From positions 1 through 64,000 of the forward strand of contig NZ_JAANIH010000050.1 in the NCBI RefSeq assembly GCF_014529705.1: 64,000 nucleotides of DNA, given 5' to 3'. Position numbers and translations under genes: made by a program. Position 1 is the first letter of the stretch. Every line of letters starts with the position of its first letter. Positions 8,291-16,760 of the stretch are shown one piece after another. Source of the stretch: Bradyrhizobium campsiandrae (GTDB lineage Bacteria > Pseudomonadota > Alphaproteobacteria > Rhizobiales > Xanthobacteraceae). Under the pieces are notes generated by a model. It did not search any database. It was not told where the DNA came from and worked only from the letters and a program-made list of their open reading frames with translations.

Positions 8291-8566
8291 CGTGCTCTCC
8301 GCCACATCCCCGGAAATTGTACACCCCGGCGGATGACGGCGCATCGTCCACCCGCGCGAATCCGCCGCCAAAACCGCAACCGCGACATCAACGAGGGCCG
8401 CCGTGGATTCGCTCCCGAAAGTTGCGGCAAAAATGTCGAGCATATTGGCGGATCACGCAACGAGCTGCTGCGGTGCGGCGTCACGCTGTGTGCAGCGCTG
8501 GCGCGCAAGGCAATATATGCAATTAAATCAGCTACATAACCGAACACGACGCGATCGTGACTTGGC

Positions 8567-8595
8567 TTGACTTGATTATGTGCGGTCAGTATGGT
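8567..8595 (+). promoter_or_regulatory. Sigma-70-type promoter of the atp F0 operon
   Basis: TTGACT (8567-8572), a 17-base spacer and TATGGT (8590-8595) lie about 66 bases before the atpI start. They fit a housekeeping promoter well. The rest of the 371-base gap 8291-8661 shows an AT-rich patch around 8510-8540 and nothing else that I can name. Confidence 0.7.
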
Positions 8596-8661
8596 CCGCG
8601 CGGCTTTTGAGGGTGGCGGGCGTAATTTCCATTCAACCGCAGCGTTTCGGGTCTTCGTGGC

Positions 8662-9036
8662 ATGGCTCAAGACACGGGACACGGCGAGAATGGAAATCGC
8701 GATAGATCGCCCGAGGAAGCTGCGCTTTCCGAACGGCTCGGAAATCTTGATCAGCGGTTGTCCGAATTTCGCGGCCGCCACGTCAAGACCGAGCAACCCG
8801 CAGGTGACGGTGGAGACGGAGCGGCCAGAGCCTCGGCGATGGCGCTTGGTTTTCGGTTATCCTCCGAGTTGGTCGCCGGTGTCGCTGTCGGGGCGGGGAT
8901 TGGCTGGGGTTTCGACCGTTTGCTGTCGACGTCGCCCTTCGGATTCATCGTGTTCCTGCTGCTGGGCTTCGTCGCCGGGGTGGTGAATGTGGTGAGATCA
9001 GCAGGCGCGGGTCGGAACAGGCGCGGCGGTTCGTAG
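8662..9036 (+). CDS. atpI: ATP synthase protein I (AtpI)
   Basis: This 124-residue protein has a hydrophilic N-terminal half (residues 1-60) and two membrane helices (about 68-85 and 92-112). Its glycine-rich VAGVAVGAGIGWGFDRL is typical of AtpI, which assists assembly of the c-ring. It leads the F0 operon directly after the promoter at 8567-8595. No strong Shine-Dalgarno is visible before the ATG. Confidence 0.9.
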   Translation: MAQDTGHGENGNRDRSPEEAALSERLGNLDQRLSEFRGRHVKTEQPAGDGGDGAARASAMALGFRLSSELVAGVAVGAGIGWGFDRLLSTSPFGFIVFLLLGFVAGVVNVVRSAGAGRNRRGGS

Positions 9037-9150
9037 CCGATCCGACAAGAGGAGAGGAAGTGATCGCGCCGGCTTTGCCGGTGCGCGCCGGCCCGGCCGG
9101 CAGACCGAGACCCGCCGGCATCGCCCGGCAGACCAAGAGATGCCGCGCCG

Positions 9151-9900
9151 ATGAAAATCGATCCGATCCACCAGTTCAACATCGAGCCTCTCTTCACGAT
9201 CGGCCATATCGGCCATCAAACGATCGCTTTCACCAATTCATCGCTCTACATGCTGGTGGCCGTCGCCATCATCTCGATCCTGATGCTGGCCAGCGGTACG
9301 CAGCTTGTTCCGGGCCGCCTGCAGTCGGTCGCCGAGATCTCCTACGAGTTCGTCGCCTCAACCATCCGCTCGACGGCCGGCGCGGAAGGTATGAAGTTCT
9401 TCCCGCTGATCTTCTCGCTGTTCATGTTCATCTGCGTCTCGAACCTGGTCGGCATCATTCCCTACACCTTCACGATCTCGAGCCATCTGATCGTCACCGC
9501 GGGGCTGGCGCTTCTGGTGTTCTTCACCGTGCTGATCTACGGCGTCGCCAAGAACGGCGTGAAGTTCTTCAAGATTTTCGTTCCCCACGGCGTCCCCGGC
9601 TACGTGCTGCCGCTGGTCATGTTCATCGAGGTCCTGTCGTTCTTCCTGCGCCCGGTCTCGCACAGCATTCGTCTGTTCGCCAACATGCTGGCCGGCCACA
9701 TCGCGCTGAAGGTATTCGCCGGCTTCGTCGCCATGCTGGGCTTCTCGCTCGGCGCCATCGGCTGGGTCGGCGGCGTGCTGCCGCTGGCGCTCACGATCGC
9801 GCTGTACGCGCTCGAGATCCTGGTCGCATTCCTGCAGGCCTATGTGTTTGCGATCCTGACCTGCATCTACCTCAACGACGCCATTCATCCGGGACACTGA
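9151..9900 (+). CDS. atpB: F0F1 ATP synthase subunit a
   Basis: This 249-residue membrane protein forms the proton half-channels next to the c-ring. The essential channel arginine is Arg174 in HSIRLFANM. Several hydrophobic helices and the C-terminal LQAYVFAILTCIYLNDA are standard for the family. The gene sits second in the atpI-B-E-b'-b operon. As is common in alphaproteobacteria, the F1 genes are not beside it. Confidence 0.96.
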   Translation: MKIDPIHQFNIEPLFTIGHIGHQTIAFTNSSLYMLVAVAIISILMLASGTQLVPGRLQSVAEISYEFVASTIRSTAGAEGMKFFPLIFSLFMFICVSNLVGIIPYTFTISSHLIVTAGLALLVFFTVLIYGVAKNGVKFFKIFVPHGVPGYVLPLVMFIEVLSFFLRPVSHSIRLFANMLAGHIALKVFAGFVAMLGFSLGAIGWVGGVLPLALTIALYALEILVAFLQAYVFAILTCIYLNDAIHPGH

Positions 9901-9953
9901 GCGGTCCGGGGAATTTCCACCCAAAACCCAATCTTTCTTCCAAGGAGTCTAAA

Positions 9954-10181
9954 ATGGATCCGGCAGCAGCAAAACTTATCGGCGCGGGCATCGCGTGCAT
10001 CGGCATGGGCGGTGCGGGCGTCGGCGTGGGCGTGATCTTCGGCAACTACCTCGCCGCAGCCGTCCGTAACCCGTCGGCCGCTCAGGGCCAGTTCGGCAAC
10101 CTGATCTTCGGCTTCGCCGTGACCGAAGCGCTCGGCATCTTCTCGCTGCTGATCGCGCTGCTTCTGCTGTTCGTTTTCTGA
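9954..10181 (+). CDS. atpE: F0F1 ATP synthase subunit c
   Basis: This 75-residue proteolipid of the rotor ring has two hydrophobic helices joined by the polar loop AAVRNPSA (about residues 35-42). The proton-carrying carboxylate is Glu58 in AVTEALGIF. The glycine-rich first helix (GMGGAGVGVGVIFG) is the usual packing motif. AAGGAG lies eight bases before the ATG. The ring and this Glu work with Arg174 of subunit a. Confidence 0.97.
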   Translation: MDPAAAKLIGAGIACIGMGGAGVGVGVIFGNYLAAAVRNPSAAQGQFGNLIFGFAVTEALGIFSLLIALLLLFVF

Positions 10182-10242
10182 AGAACGACTTCTTTCGCGC
10201 CGCTTCATCCGAAGCGGCGCGTGACAGCAACAGGAGTACTCC

Positions 10243-10809
10243 ATGGCCGAGAGTCATGGCGGGGCGAAAGGTCCAGCGACCGACGCCCACACCGAAGCCG
10301 ATGGCGGTCATCACAGCGGCGGCTTTCCGCCGTTCGAGAGCAGCACCTTTGCGTCGCAGCTGGTGTCGCTCGCGATCTTCTTCGTCCTGCTTTACGTGAT
10401 CGTGTCCAAGCTCGCTTTGCCGAAGGTCGGCGGTGCGATCGAGGCGCGTCAGAGCAAGATCGAGGGTGACCTTGCCGAGGCGCAGAAGCTGAAGGACCAG
10501 TCCGAGGCGGCGCTGAAGGCCTATGAAGGCGAGCTCGCTTCGGCGCGTTCGCGGGCACAGGCGATCGGCAACGAGTCCCGCGACAAGGCGAACGCGCAGG
10601 CGGAAGCCGAGCGCAAAGCGCTGGAAGAGCAGCTGTCGGCCAAGCTCGCCGAGGCGGAAAAGACCATCGCCTCGACCCGCGCGACCGCCATGAGCAACGT
10701 CCGCGGCATCGCGTCCGATGCGGCAGGCACCATCGTGCAGCAGCTCACCGGTGTCGTTCCGGATGCGGCGTCGGTCAATGCCGCCGTTGATGCGTCCTTG
10801 AAGGGTTAG
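10243..10809 (+). CDS. atpF2: F0F1 ATP synthase subunit b'
   Basis: This 188-residue stator subunit has a long hydrophilic N-terminal tail rich in His and Gly (residues 1-30), one membrane helix (about 40-58, SLAIFFVLLYVIVSKLAL) and a long charged coiled coil. The extended tail and its position before the second b gene mark it as b', the divergent partner in photosynthetic and alphaproteobacterial ATP synthases (also named atpX or atpG). It would dimerise with the product of the next gene, which starts five bases after its stop. Confidence 0.93.
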   Translation: MAESHGGAKGPATDAHTEADGGHHSGGFPPFESSTFASQLVSLAIFFVLLYVIVSKLALPKVGGAIEARQSKIEGDLAEAQKLKDQSEAALKAYEGELASARSRAQAIGNESRDKANAQAEAERKALEEQLSAKLAEAEKTIASTRATAMSNVRGIASDAAGTIVQQLTGVVPDAASVNAAVDASLKG

Positions 10810-10814
10810 TCGAT

Positions 10815-11300
10815 ATGTTCTTCGATCCTGAAACCTGGGTCGCCGTCGCCTTCGTGATCCTGATGGTCGTGTTCGGCTATCTCGGGATCTTCAAGTCGGC
10901 GCTGACTGCGCTCGACCATCGCGCCGACCGCATCAAGGCCGAACTCGACGACGCGACGCGTCTCAAGCAGGAAGCCGCCAAGGTGCTCGCCGACTACAAG
11001 GCGCGCAGCGCTTCGGCCGAACGCGAGGCCGCCGACATCATCGCCAACGCCAAGGCCGAAGCCGAGCGCATCGCGACCGAAGCTAAGGCGAAGATGGAAG
11101 ACTTCGTCGCCCGCCGCACCAAGACCGCGGAGAGCAAGATCGCATTGGCCGAGGCCCAGGCGCTGGCCGATGTGCGCGCCGCAGCCGCCGAAGCCGCCGT
11201 CCAGGCCGCCTCGACGATCCTGTCGCAGTCGGTCAAGGGCCAGGTCGCCGACGATCTGCTCGCCAAGGGCATCACCGAGGTTCGGCAGAAGCTGAACTGA
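10815..11300 (+). CDS. atpF: F0F1 ATP synthase subunit b
   Basis: This 161-residue stator subunit has an N-terminal membrane helix (about residues 6-24, WVAVAFVILMVVFGYLGI) followed by an almost uninterrupted charged helix rich in Ala, Glu and Lys. It pairs with b' as the peripheral stalk linking F0 to F1. It is the last gene of the operon, and a strong terminator starts 20 bases after its stop. Confidence 0.95.
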   Translation: MFFDPETWVAVAFVILMVVFGYLGIFKSALTALDHRADRIKAELDDATRLKQEAAKVLADYKARSASAEREAADIIANAKAEAERIATEAKAKMEDFVARRTKTAESKIALAEAQALADVRAAAAEAAVQAASTILSQSVKGQVADDLLAKGITEVRQKLN

Positions 11301-11320
11301 GCGGCTCGGCCTCACCCGTC

Positions 11321-11354
11321 AAAAAAGCCGGCGCTGATAGCGCCGGCTTTTTTG
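11321..11354. terminator. Rho-independent terminator of the atp operon
   Basis: AAAAAA-GCCGGCGCT-gata-GCGCCGGC-TTTTTTT gives a GC-rich stem with A and T runs on both sides. It can therefore stop transcription of the atp operon and of the convergent gene at 11369-12022. Confidence 0.95.
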
Positions 11355-11368
11355 TTCTGCGATTGTGT

Positions 11369-12022
11369 TTACTTCTTCTTCCCGCGCGGCTTCGGCTCGG
11401 GCGAGAGCGCCTGCGGGTCGAAGCCGACATAGAAGATGTAGGTATCGGCGACGGCAGCCGACGGCACCGGATAGGACAGGTCCTCGGCGACGAAGGTGAA
11501 CGGCACGCTGCCGTTCTCGGACATCTCGACCGTGGTGCGATAGGCCTTCGAGGCGATCACCTTCTCGCCGACGCCGCCCTGCACGACGGCGACGCGCAAC
11601 GGGACCTCGACCGTGGAAGGCGCGCCGGCAGGGCCGGCGATGACGCGGCCCTGGATGCCGATCCGCGCCGTGATCTCGCCGCCGTTGCGGACGCATTCTC
11701 GCGCCATCTTGCTGATCGAGGCCTGGAAGCGCACGTCGTTGCCGACCGCCGGCTTGCCGGTCGCCCCGACGCCGTAGGTGGATGCGCCCGCGCGCACCGT
11801 GACCTGCGGGCAATCGATGTCGTCATCGGCCGGCGGCCCGCCTGGCGCGGACGGCGGCTTGGCCTGGGCAGGCTCGTCGGATTTGCCGCCGAACAGGCTC
11901 TTGAACCGGTCGGTCAGCGACTGCGCGGCCACCGGCGAGACACTCGCCAACGAGATCGACAGCGCCAGCGCGATCACCGGGCCCCGCCGCAGCGCATTCC
12001 GCAATGATCGAAGCTCATTCAT
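11369..12022 (-). CDS. Secreted hypothetical protein
   Basis: This 217-residue protein has a typical signal peptide (residues 1 to about 34, ending PVAAQS). A Pro/Ala-rich linker (about 50-68) precedes a compact beta-rich domain with two cysteines (DCPQVTVR and RECVRNGG) that could form a disulfide. It ends in a basic tail, PRGKKK. I do not know the domain; it looks like a conserved periplasmic protein of Bradyrhizobium relatives. It is convergent with the atp operon and shares its terminator. Confidence 0.8.
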   Translation of the reverse strand: MNELRSLRNALRRGPVIALALSISLASVSPVAAQSLTDRFKSLFGGKSDEPAQAKPPSAPGGPPADDDIDCPQVTVRAGASTYGVGATGKPAVGNDVRFQASISKMARECVRNGGEITARIGIQGRVIAGPAGAPSTVEVPLRVAVVQGGVGEKVIASKAYRTTVEMSENGSVPFTFVAEDLSYPVPSAAVADTYIFYVGFDPQALSPEPKPRGKKK

Positions 12023-12156
12023 GAACGGCAGTACTCCATGACGACAATTCCGACCGATCGGCCAGATCGTGCGGGTTATATCGCCAAAATCGGCGATCCC
12101 AAGGCGAGAAAACGAGGCCCGAAAAAAGACTGCTGTCTGCGCGGACGGAGACCGGC

Positions 12157-12744
12157 TCAGCCGCGGAAATCCTCATGCAGCAGGCCGAACAGCAGATGGT
12201 CCTGCCAGATCCCGTTGATGCAGAGATAACGGCGCGCCAGTCCCTCGCGGGAGAAGCCGCACTTCTCCAGCACCCGGATTGAAGGCGCATTGGTGGGGAT
12301 ACAGGCTGCCTCGACCCGATGCAGGTTGAGCTCGCCGAACAGCGTCGGCAGCAGCACCCGCAGTGCCGCCGTCATGTAGCCGCGATGGGCGTGGGGCTGG
12401 CCGACCCAATAGCCGATGGTGCCGGCCTGAACGATGCCGCGCCGGACATTGGCGAGCGTGATGCCGCCGACCATGGCGCCGTCGAGCTCGCGGAAGATCA
12501 GAAAGGGATAGGAGCGGTCCGCGGCGATGTCCTCGGAATAGCGGCGCAGACGACGGCGGAAGCCGGACCGGGTCAGATCGTCCGACGGCCAGATCGGTTC
12601 CCACGGCGTCAGATAATCGCGGCTGGCCTCGCGCAGATGCGCCCATTGCAGGAAATCCGACATCTGCGGCGCGCGCAGCAACAGGCCGTTGCCGCGGGGG
12701 GCGAGAGCAGCAGGTCCACTGGATGGCAGTCGAAAGAGGGCCAT
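12157..12744 (-). CDS. GNAT family N-acetyltransferase (RimJ-like)
   Basis: This 195-residue protein has the RimJ/RimL-type GNAT layout: LLLRAPQMSDFLQW at the N-terminus, WVGQPHAHRGYMTAALR at the acetyl-CoA site, and NAPSIRVLEKCGFSREG near the C-terminus. RimJ acetylates the N-terminus of ribosomal protein S5, but many relatives act on other amines, so the substrate is open. It is the third gene of the thrC, M16 peptidase, GNAT series on the minus strand, a linkage common in alphaproteobacteria. Confidence 0.88.
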   Translation of the reverse strand: MALFRLPSSGPAALAPRGNGLLLRAPQMSDFLQWAHLREASRDYLTPWEPIWPSDDLTRSGFRRRLRRYSEDIAADRSYPFLIFRELDGAMVGGITLANVRRGIVQAGTIGYWVGQPHAHRGYMTAALRVLLPTLFGELNLHRVEAACIPTNAPSIRVLEKCGFSREGLARRYLCINGIWQDHLLFGLLHEDFRG

Positions 12745-12798
12745 GGTGATGCTTCCCGGGCGGGCCCCGCCAGCGCGGCGCCTAGTGCAGCCGCGCCT

Positions 12799-14088
12799 TT
12801 AGTGGAGCCGAGCTTTGACGCGCGCCCGGGTCAATCCTTCCGCAAAAGACACCGCCGTGTCCAGACCCCTGCCGCTGCCTAATGCGACAACTGCAGGGCG
12901 GCTGCGCGAAAGCAGTGCACGCGCCGCGTCCCGGGTCGATTCGATGCTGACAGCATCGATCCGGGCCACCAGCTCCTGCACCGTCTGCGGCCGGCCATAG
13001 GCCAGCACGTGCCGGGCGAGCTGCTCGGCGCGCGAGGAGCAGCTCTCCAGCGCCATCAAGAGGCCCGCCTTCATCTGGGCCTTGGCCCGCGCAATCTCGG
13101 CCTCGGTCAGGGTCTCGACCGAATCATTCATGATGTCGACCACGACCTCCATCATTTCAGGCGCATCGGCCGGATCGGTGCCGGTGTAGAGGCCGAAGAA
13201 ACCGGTGTCGGTATAGGGGGCGTGGAAGGAGTAGATGGAGTAGCAGAGGCCGCGCTTCTCGCGCACCTCCTGGAACAGCCGCGACGACATTCCGCCGCCG
13301 AGGATGTTGGTGAAGACCTGGAGCGAGAACAGCGACAGATCGGTCTGGGGCACGCCTTCCAGCGCCAACGTCAGATGCGCCTGTTCGAGCTCGCGATGCA
13401 CGACCTTGGTGCCGCCCTTGCCGAACTGGGCCGCCTGCGGCTTCGGCCCTGCCGTTGCCTCGAAGCTTGCAAAGCGCTTCTCGGCCTCGGCGACGACCTG
13501 GTCGTGATCGACGGCACCGGCCGCCGCGACGACCATGTCAGGGCCGCGGTAATGCGTCGAGAGGTAGTTGCGCAGGGAGTCGCGATTGAAGCTTTTAAGC
13601 GTCTTGGCGGTGCCTAGCAGCGAGCGGCCCATCGGCTGGTCGGGATAGCAGAGCTCGTTGAGATGCTCGAACACGACGTCGTCGGGGGTGTCCTGGGCCG
13701 CGCCGATCTCCTGCACGATGACGTTCTTCTCGCGCTCGAGCTCGTCGGGCTCGAAAGCGGGATTGGCCAGGATGTCGGACAGCACGTCGAGCGCCAGCGG
13801 CACATCGGCCTTCATCACCCGGGCGTAATAGGAGGTCGTCTCGGTCGAGGTGCCGGCATTGAGGTCGCCGCCCACGGCCTCGATCTCCTCCACGATCTCG
13901 CGCGAGGAACGTCCGGTGGTGCCCTTGAACGCCATATGTTCCAAGAGATGCGAGATGCCATGCTCGTTCGGCTTCTCGTCGCGGCCGCCGACGCCGGCCC
14001 AGACGCCGAGCGCCGCGGTCTCCAGGTGGGGCATGTTGTCGGTGACGACGGTCAGGCCGGAGGCAAGCTTGGAGATCTCGACGCTCAT
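12799..14088 (-). CDS. M16 family zinc peptidase (processing-peptidase-like)
   Basis: This 429-residue pitrilysin-type metallopeptidase is related to the mitochondrial processing peptidase beta subunit. The inverted zinc motif HxxEH is HLLEH (about residues 47-51), with the third ligand Glu in the following helix (REIVEEIEAVGG). The C-terminal half carries the glycine-rich NILGGGMSSRLFQEVREKRGLCY typical of MPP/PqqL relatives, so it is probably active. Its start codon overlaps the thrC stop (ATGA), implying translational coupling. Confidence 0.92.
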   Translation of the reverse strand: MSVEISKLASGLTVVTDNMPHLETAALGVWAGVGGRDEKPNEHGISHLLEHMAFKGTTGRSSREIVEEIEAVGGDLNAGTSTETTSYYARVMKADVPLALDVLSDILANPAFEPDELEREKNVIVQEIGAAQDTPDDVVFEHLNELCYPDQPMGRSLLGTAKTLKSFNRDSLRNYLSTHYRGPDMVVAAAGAVDHDQVVAEAEKRFASFEATAGPKPQAAQFGKGGTKVVHRELEQAHLTLALEGVPQTDLSLFSLQVFTNILGGGMSSRLFQEVREKRGLCYSIYSFHAPYTDTGFFGLYTGTDPADAPEMMEVVVDIMNDSVETLTEAEIARAKAQMKAGLLMALESCSSRAEQLARHVLAYGRPQTVQELVARIDAVSIESTRDAARALLSRSRPAVVALGSGRGLDTAVSFAEGLTRARVKARLH

Positions 14089-15503
14089 CCGGCAACTCCC
14101 TGTTTTGCGGCCCGGCTGACCGACAGCACGAACCGCTCCACCTCGCTCTGATCGTTCTTCATCACCTTCATGTGTTCGGATTTGGTCATGAGACCGTCGA
14201 GCCAGGCCGGCAGTTGCGGCCGCTGGCCGCAGGCGGCCTCGACGGCATCAGGGAATTTGGCGGGATGCGCAGTCGAGAGCACGATATTGGGCACGGTCGT
14301 GTCGGTGGTGTCGCGGTCGGCGACCGCCAGCGCCACGGCGGTGTGGGGATCGACGAGCTCGCCGGCCTCGCGCCAAGCGGCGCGGATCGCAGCCGCGGTC
14401 TCGGTCTCGTCGGCGCGGCCAGCATCGAACTCTTCGCGGATGGCGGCGAGCGTCGCATCCGGCAGCACGAAGCGGCCCGACTGCTTGAGCTGCTCCATCA
14501 ACCGGCGCACGGCGGGCGCATCGCGCTTGCTCGCTTCGAACAGCAGCCGCTCGAAATTCGAGGAGATCTGGATGTCCATCGAGGGCGAGGCGGTCGCGTG
14601 CACCTCGCGCACCTCGTAGATGCCGGTCTTGAGCGTACGCGCGAGGATGTCGTTGACGTTGGCGGCAATGCGGAGCGTGCGGACTGGAAGACCCATGCGC
14701 TTGGCGACGTAGCCCGCAAAAATGTCGCCGAAATTGCCGGTCGGCACGATGAAATCCACAGCACGCGCCGGCGCGCCGGCGGCCACCGCGGAGGTAAAAT
14801 AATAGACGACCTGCGCGACGATCCGGGCCCAGTTGATGGAATTGACACCGGACAGCGAGGTCGCATCGCGGAAGCGATGGTTGTTGAACATCCCCTTCAC
14901 CAGCGCCTGGCAGTCGTCGAAATTGCCCTCGATGGCGAGCGCGTGGACATTGGCCGCCCCCGTCGTCGTCATCATGCGCTGCTGCACCTCGGAGATGCGC
15001 CTGTGCGGGAACAGCACGATGAGATCGACATTCTCGAGGCCGGCGAAGGCTTCGACCGCGGCACCGCCAGTGTCGCCTGACGTCGCGACCACGATGGTGG
15101 TGCGCTGGCCGCGCTTGGCGAGCACGTGGTCCATCAGCCGCGAGATCAGCTGCATTGCCACGTCCTTGAAGGCGAGCGTCGGACCGTGAAACAGCTCCAG
15201 CACGAATTGGTGCGGCGACATCTGGCGCAGCGGCACCACGGCCGGATGACGGAAGGTGGCATAAGCTTCGTTCGCCATGCGACCGAGTTCGGCGTCCGAA
15301 ATCTCGCCGCCGACAAAGGGGCGGATGACATCGACGGCGACCTCCCAATAGGGGCGGCCGAAGAAACCGGCGATGGTCTCGGTCGATAGCAGCGGCCAGG
15401 TCACCGGCACATACAGGCCGCCGTCGCGGGCAAGCCCGGTCAGCATCACGTCGCAGAAGCCAAGCTCAGGGGCCTCGCCCCGGGTGGAGATATAACGAGT
15501 CAA
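14085..15503 (-). CDS. thrC: Threonine synthase
   Basis: This 472-residue PLP enzyme converts O-phosphohomoserine to threonine. The N-terminal TRYISTRGEAPELGF, the PLP-lysine segment HGPTLAFKDVAMQ and the phosphate-binding VATSGDTGGAAVEAF are all present. The start is taken as TTG at 15503 because GGAGGA lies six bases before it and the protein then begins like other ThrC sequences. The ATG twelve codons upstream (15539) lacks such a site. The gene overlaps the M16 peptidase gene by four bases. Confidence 0.93.
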   Translation of the reverse strand: MTRYISTRGEAPELGFCDVMLTGLARDGGLYVPVTWPLLSTETIAGFFGRPYWEVAVDVIRPFVGGEISDAELGRMANEAYATFRHPAVVPLRQMSPHQFVLELFHGPTLAFKDVAMQLISRLMDHVLAKRGQRTTIVVATSGDTGGAAVEAFAGLENVDLIVLFPHRRISEVQQRMMTTTGAANVHALAIEGNFDDCQALVKGMFNNHRFRDATSLSGVNSINWARIVAQVVYYFTSAVAAGAPARAVDFIVPTGNFGDIFAGYVAKRMGLPVRTLRIAANVNDILARTLKTGIYEVREVHATASPSMDIQISSNFERLLFEASKRDAPAVRRLMEQLKQSGRFVLPDATLAAIREEFDAGRADETETAAAIRAAWREAGELVDPHTAVALAVADRDTTDTTVPNIVLSTAHPAKFPDAVEAACGQRPQLPAWLDGLMTKSEHMKVMKNDQSEVERFVLSVSRAAKQGVAG

Positions 15504-15630
15504 ACTGTCCTCCAAAGGCTGGTCCGGCCTAATCCGCACCCTAAGCCTTTGATTTCATGATGTTCCTAGTTCCTGAGCCAGAGGCTTCCGGCACCATAGA
15601 GTGTTTTGCCGGGCCGCACCATGCCCAACG

Positions 15631-15731
15631 AAAAAGGGCTGCGGCGATGCCGCAGCCCTTCTCTTGGAAGGTCTGTCGTTGTTGTGCAGACCCGGTTATC
15701 CGTAACGGGGCGCCTCCCCGAAAATCGCTGG
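15631..15731 (-). ncRNA. Candidate structured small RNA
   Basis: On the minus strand a predicted transcript of about 100 bases would form four successive hairpins: CGGGG-N5-CCCCG, GTTA-cgga-TAAC, GTCTG-N11-CAGAC, and the terminator AGGGCTGCGGC-atc-GCCGCAGCCCT with a TTTTT tail. A promoter-like TTGACG-N18-ATAGGT sits just upstream. No open frame with a ribosome site fits the same span. I do not recognise the RNA as 6S, 4.5S, tmRNA or RNase P. It could instead be a thrC leader or attenuator, but the terminator lies about 130 bases before the thrC start and has its own promoter. Confidence 0.6.
15634..15660 (-). terminator. Rho-independent terminator of the candidate sRNA
   Basis: The stem GGGCTGCGGC-atc-GCCGCAGCCC is followed on the minus strand by a TTTTT run. 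On the plus strand the tail is poor, so the stop works for minus-strand transcription. Confidence 0.85.
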
Positions 15732-15736
15732 GTTCG

Positions 15737-15766
15737 ACCTATCGTCACCTGTCACGAGATCGTCAA
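15737..15766 (-). promoter_or_regulatory. Promoter of the candidate sRNA
   Basis: Reading the minus strand, TTGACG (15766-15761), an 18-base spacer and ATAGGT (15742-15737) precede the first hairpin. Transcription would begin near 15730. The -10 box is only a fair match. Confidence 0.5.
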
Positions 15767-15980
15767 GACCAAAAACAGCGCTGGGCGCCAAATGTTCCAG
15801 TTTTTCCCGATCTACCCCGGCCGTGGCGATCGTCGGACTGGCCGCAGCGCCGCCTCCTTGCCGCTTTTTCCCAAATAACGCATCGATCGTGGAACGAAGG
15901 TCACGGCGACCCATTATGTCGGCGGATCGGATCAGCCGTCGTCCACACATTGCCCGGACGAGCGGCGCGGCCGTTTCCTC

Positions 15981-16018
15981 GACTGAACCGGCTGCATCCT
16001 GGAGCAGCCGGTTCAGTC
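15981..16018 (-). terminator. Perfect 15-bp hairpin after the response regulator
   Basis: GACTGAACCGGCTGC (15981-15995) and GCAGCCGGTTCAGTC (16004-16018) pair perfectly around an eight-base loop, ten bases after the regulator stop. There is no T run, so it may be a 3' stabilising stem or a weak terminator. Confidence 0.6.
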
Positions 16019-16028
16019 TCTGGCGGTG

Positions 16029-16673
16029 TCAGTTCATGCCGATTTCGACCGCGATCCGGATCAGGTCGGAGTGGTTCTTGGCGCCGAGCTTCTGCTTGAG
16101 CAGCGAGGTGGTATTGGCCACCGTCTTATAGGAGATGCCGAGCGCCGCGGCGACCTCGACGATCTTGTTGCCGCGCCCGAGCAGGCGGAGAATCTCGAGC
16201 TCCCGTGGCGTCATCTGCGAGGCCGGATTGGCCTTGATCGCAGCGCCGGAGAACGTGACGGCCTCCGCAAGCTGCGGCGAGATGAAATTGTCGCCCGCGA
16301 CCACCTTGCGTACGGCCTTGAGCAGGATCCGGGGATCGTCGCCCTTGGAAACATAGCCCTGGGCCCCGAGCTCCACCGCGCGGACCACGAAAGCGGGATC
16401 ATCGTTCATGCTGAACATAATGATCTTGGCGTCCGGGTCGTCCTTGCGGATCCGCCGCATCAACTCGAAACCGGAGACATCGGGCAGGCTGATATCGATG
16501 ACCGTCACGTCGGGGCGCCTGCTGATATAGGCGCGGTGTCCGGATCTGGCGTCGCTCGCCTCGTCGATGCGGATCGAATGGTCGGACGCAAACAGCGTGC
16601 GACACCCTGATAGGACCACGGGATGATCGTCCACGATCAGAACTTTGGTCGCCGGCTTGGCGGTATCTTGCAT
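16029..16673 (-). CDS. NarL-type response regulator
   Basis: This 214-residue regulator has receiver-domain acids D15-D16, phosphoacceptor D60 (VIDISLPD) and Lys110 in GYVSKGDD. The C-terminal LuxR-type DNA-binding domain contains MTPRELEILRLLGRG and AAALGISYKTVANTTSLLKQKL. Gene pairing with the divergent HisKA_3 kinase at 16761 makes them a probable two-component system. The intergenic gap is under 90 bases, so the promoters are likely back-to-back and perhaps autoregulated. The signal is unknown. Confidence 0.93.
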   Translation of the reverse strand: MQDTAKPATKVLIVDDHPVVLSGCRTLFASDHSIRIDEASDARSGHRAYISRRPDVTVIDISLPDVSGFELMRRIRKDDPDAKIIMFSMNDDPAFVVRAVELGAQGYVSKGDDPRILLKAVRKVVAGDNFISPQLAEAVTFSGAAIKANPASQMTPRELEILRLLGRGNKIVEVAAALGISYKTVANTTSLLKQKLGAKNHSDLIRIAVEIGMN

Positions 16674-16760
16674 CGCGCGCTCTCTGTTTTTTTCGACTCA
16701 TAGACCGCCGGGAACAAATGGAAAGAGAAAATTCCGAGATTGCGCGTTAGAATTGACCTA

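Larger units (their letters stand above)
15504..16028 (-). other. Intergenic region with candidate sRNA and hairpins (525 bases)
   Basis: This gap lies between two minus-strand genes, the response regulator (upstream) and thrC (downstream). It holds a stem after the regulator stop, a promoter plus structured transcript plus terminator (15631-15766), and about 120 bases before thrC that should carry its promoter and leader. A 72-codon open frame at 15696-15914 on the minus strand has no ribosome site and is not called as a gene. Confidence 0.6.

Noticed and set aside
9060..9953. A plus-strand frame leading into atpE
   Set aside because: It overlaps atpB in another frame. The atpE product is a normal 75-residue subunit c starting at 9954 with a good ribosome site.
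15696..15914. A 72-codon open frame on the minus strand between the response regulator and thrC
   Set aside because: It has no ribosome site, no recognisable domain, and its 3' end overlaps the predicted promoter and structured RNA. The sRNA reading explains the conserved-looking structure better.
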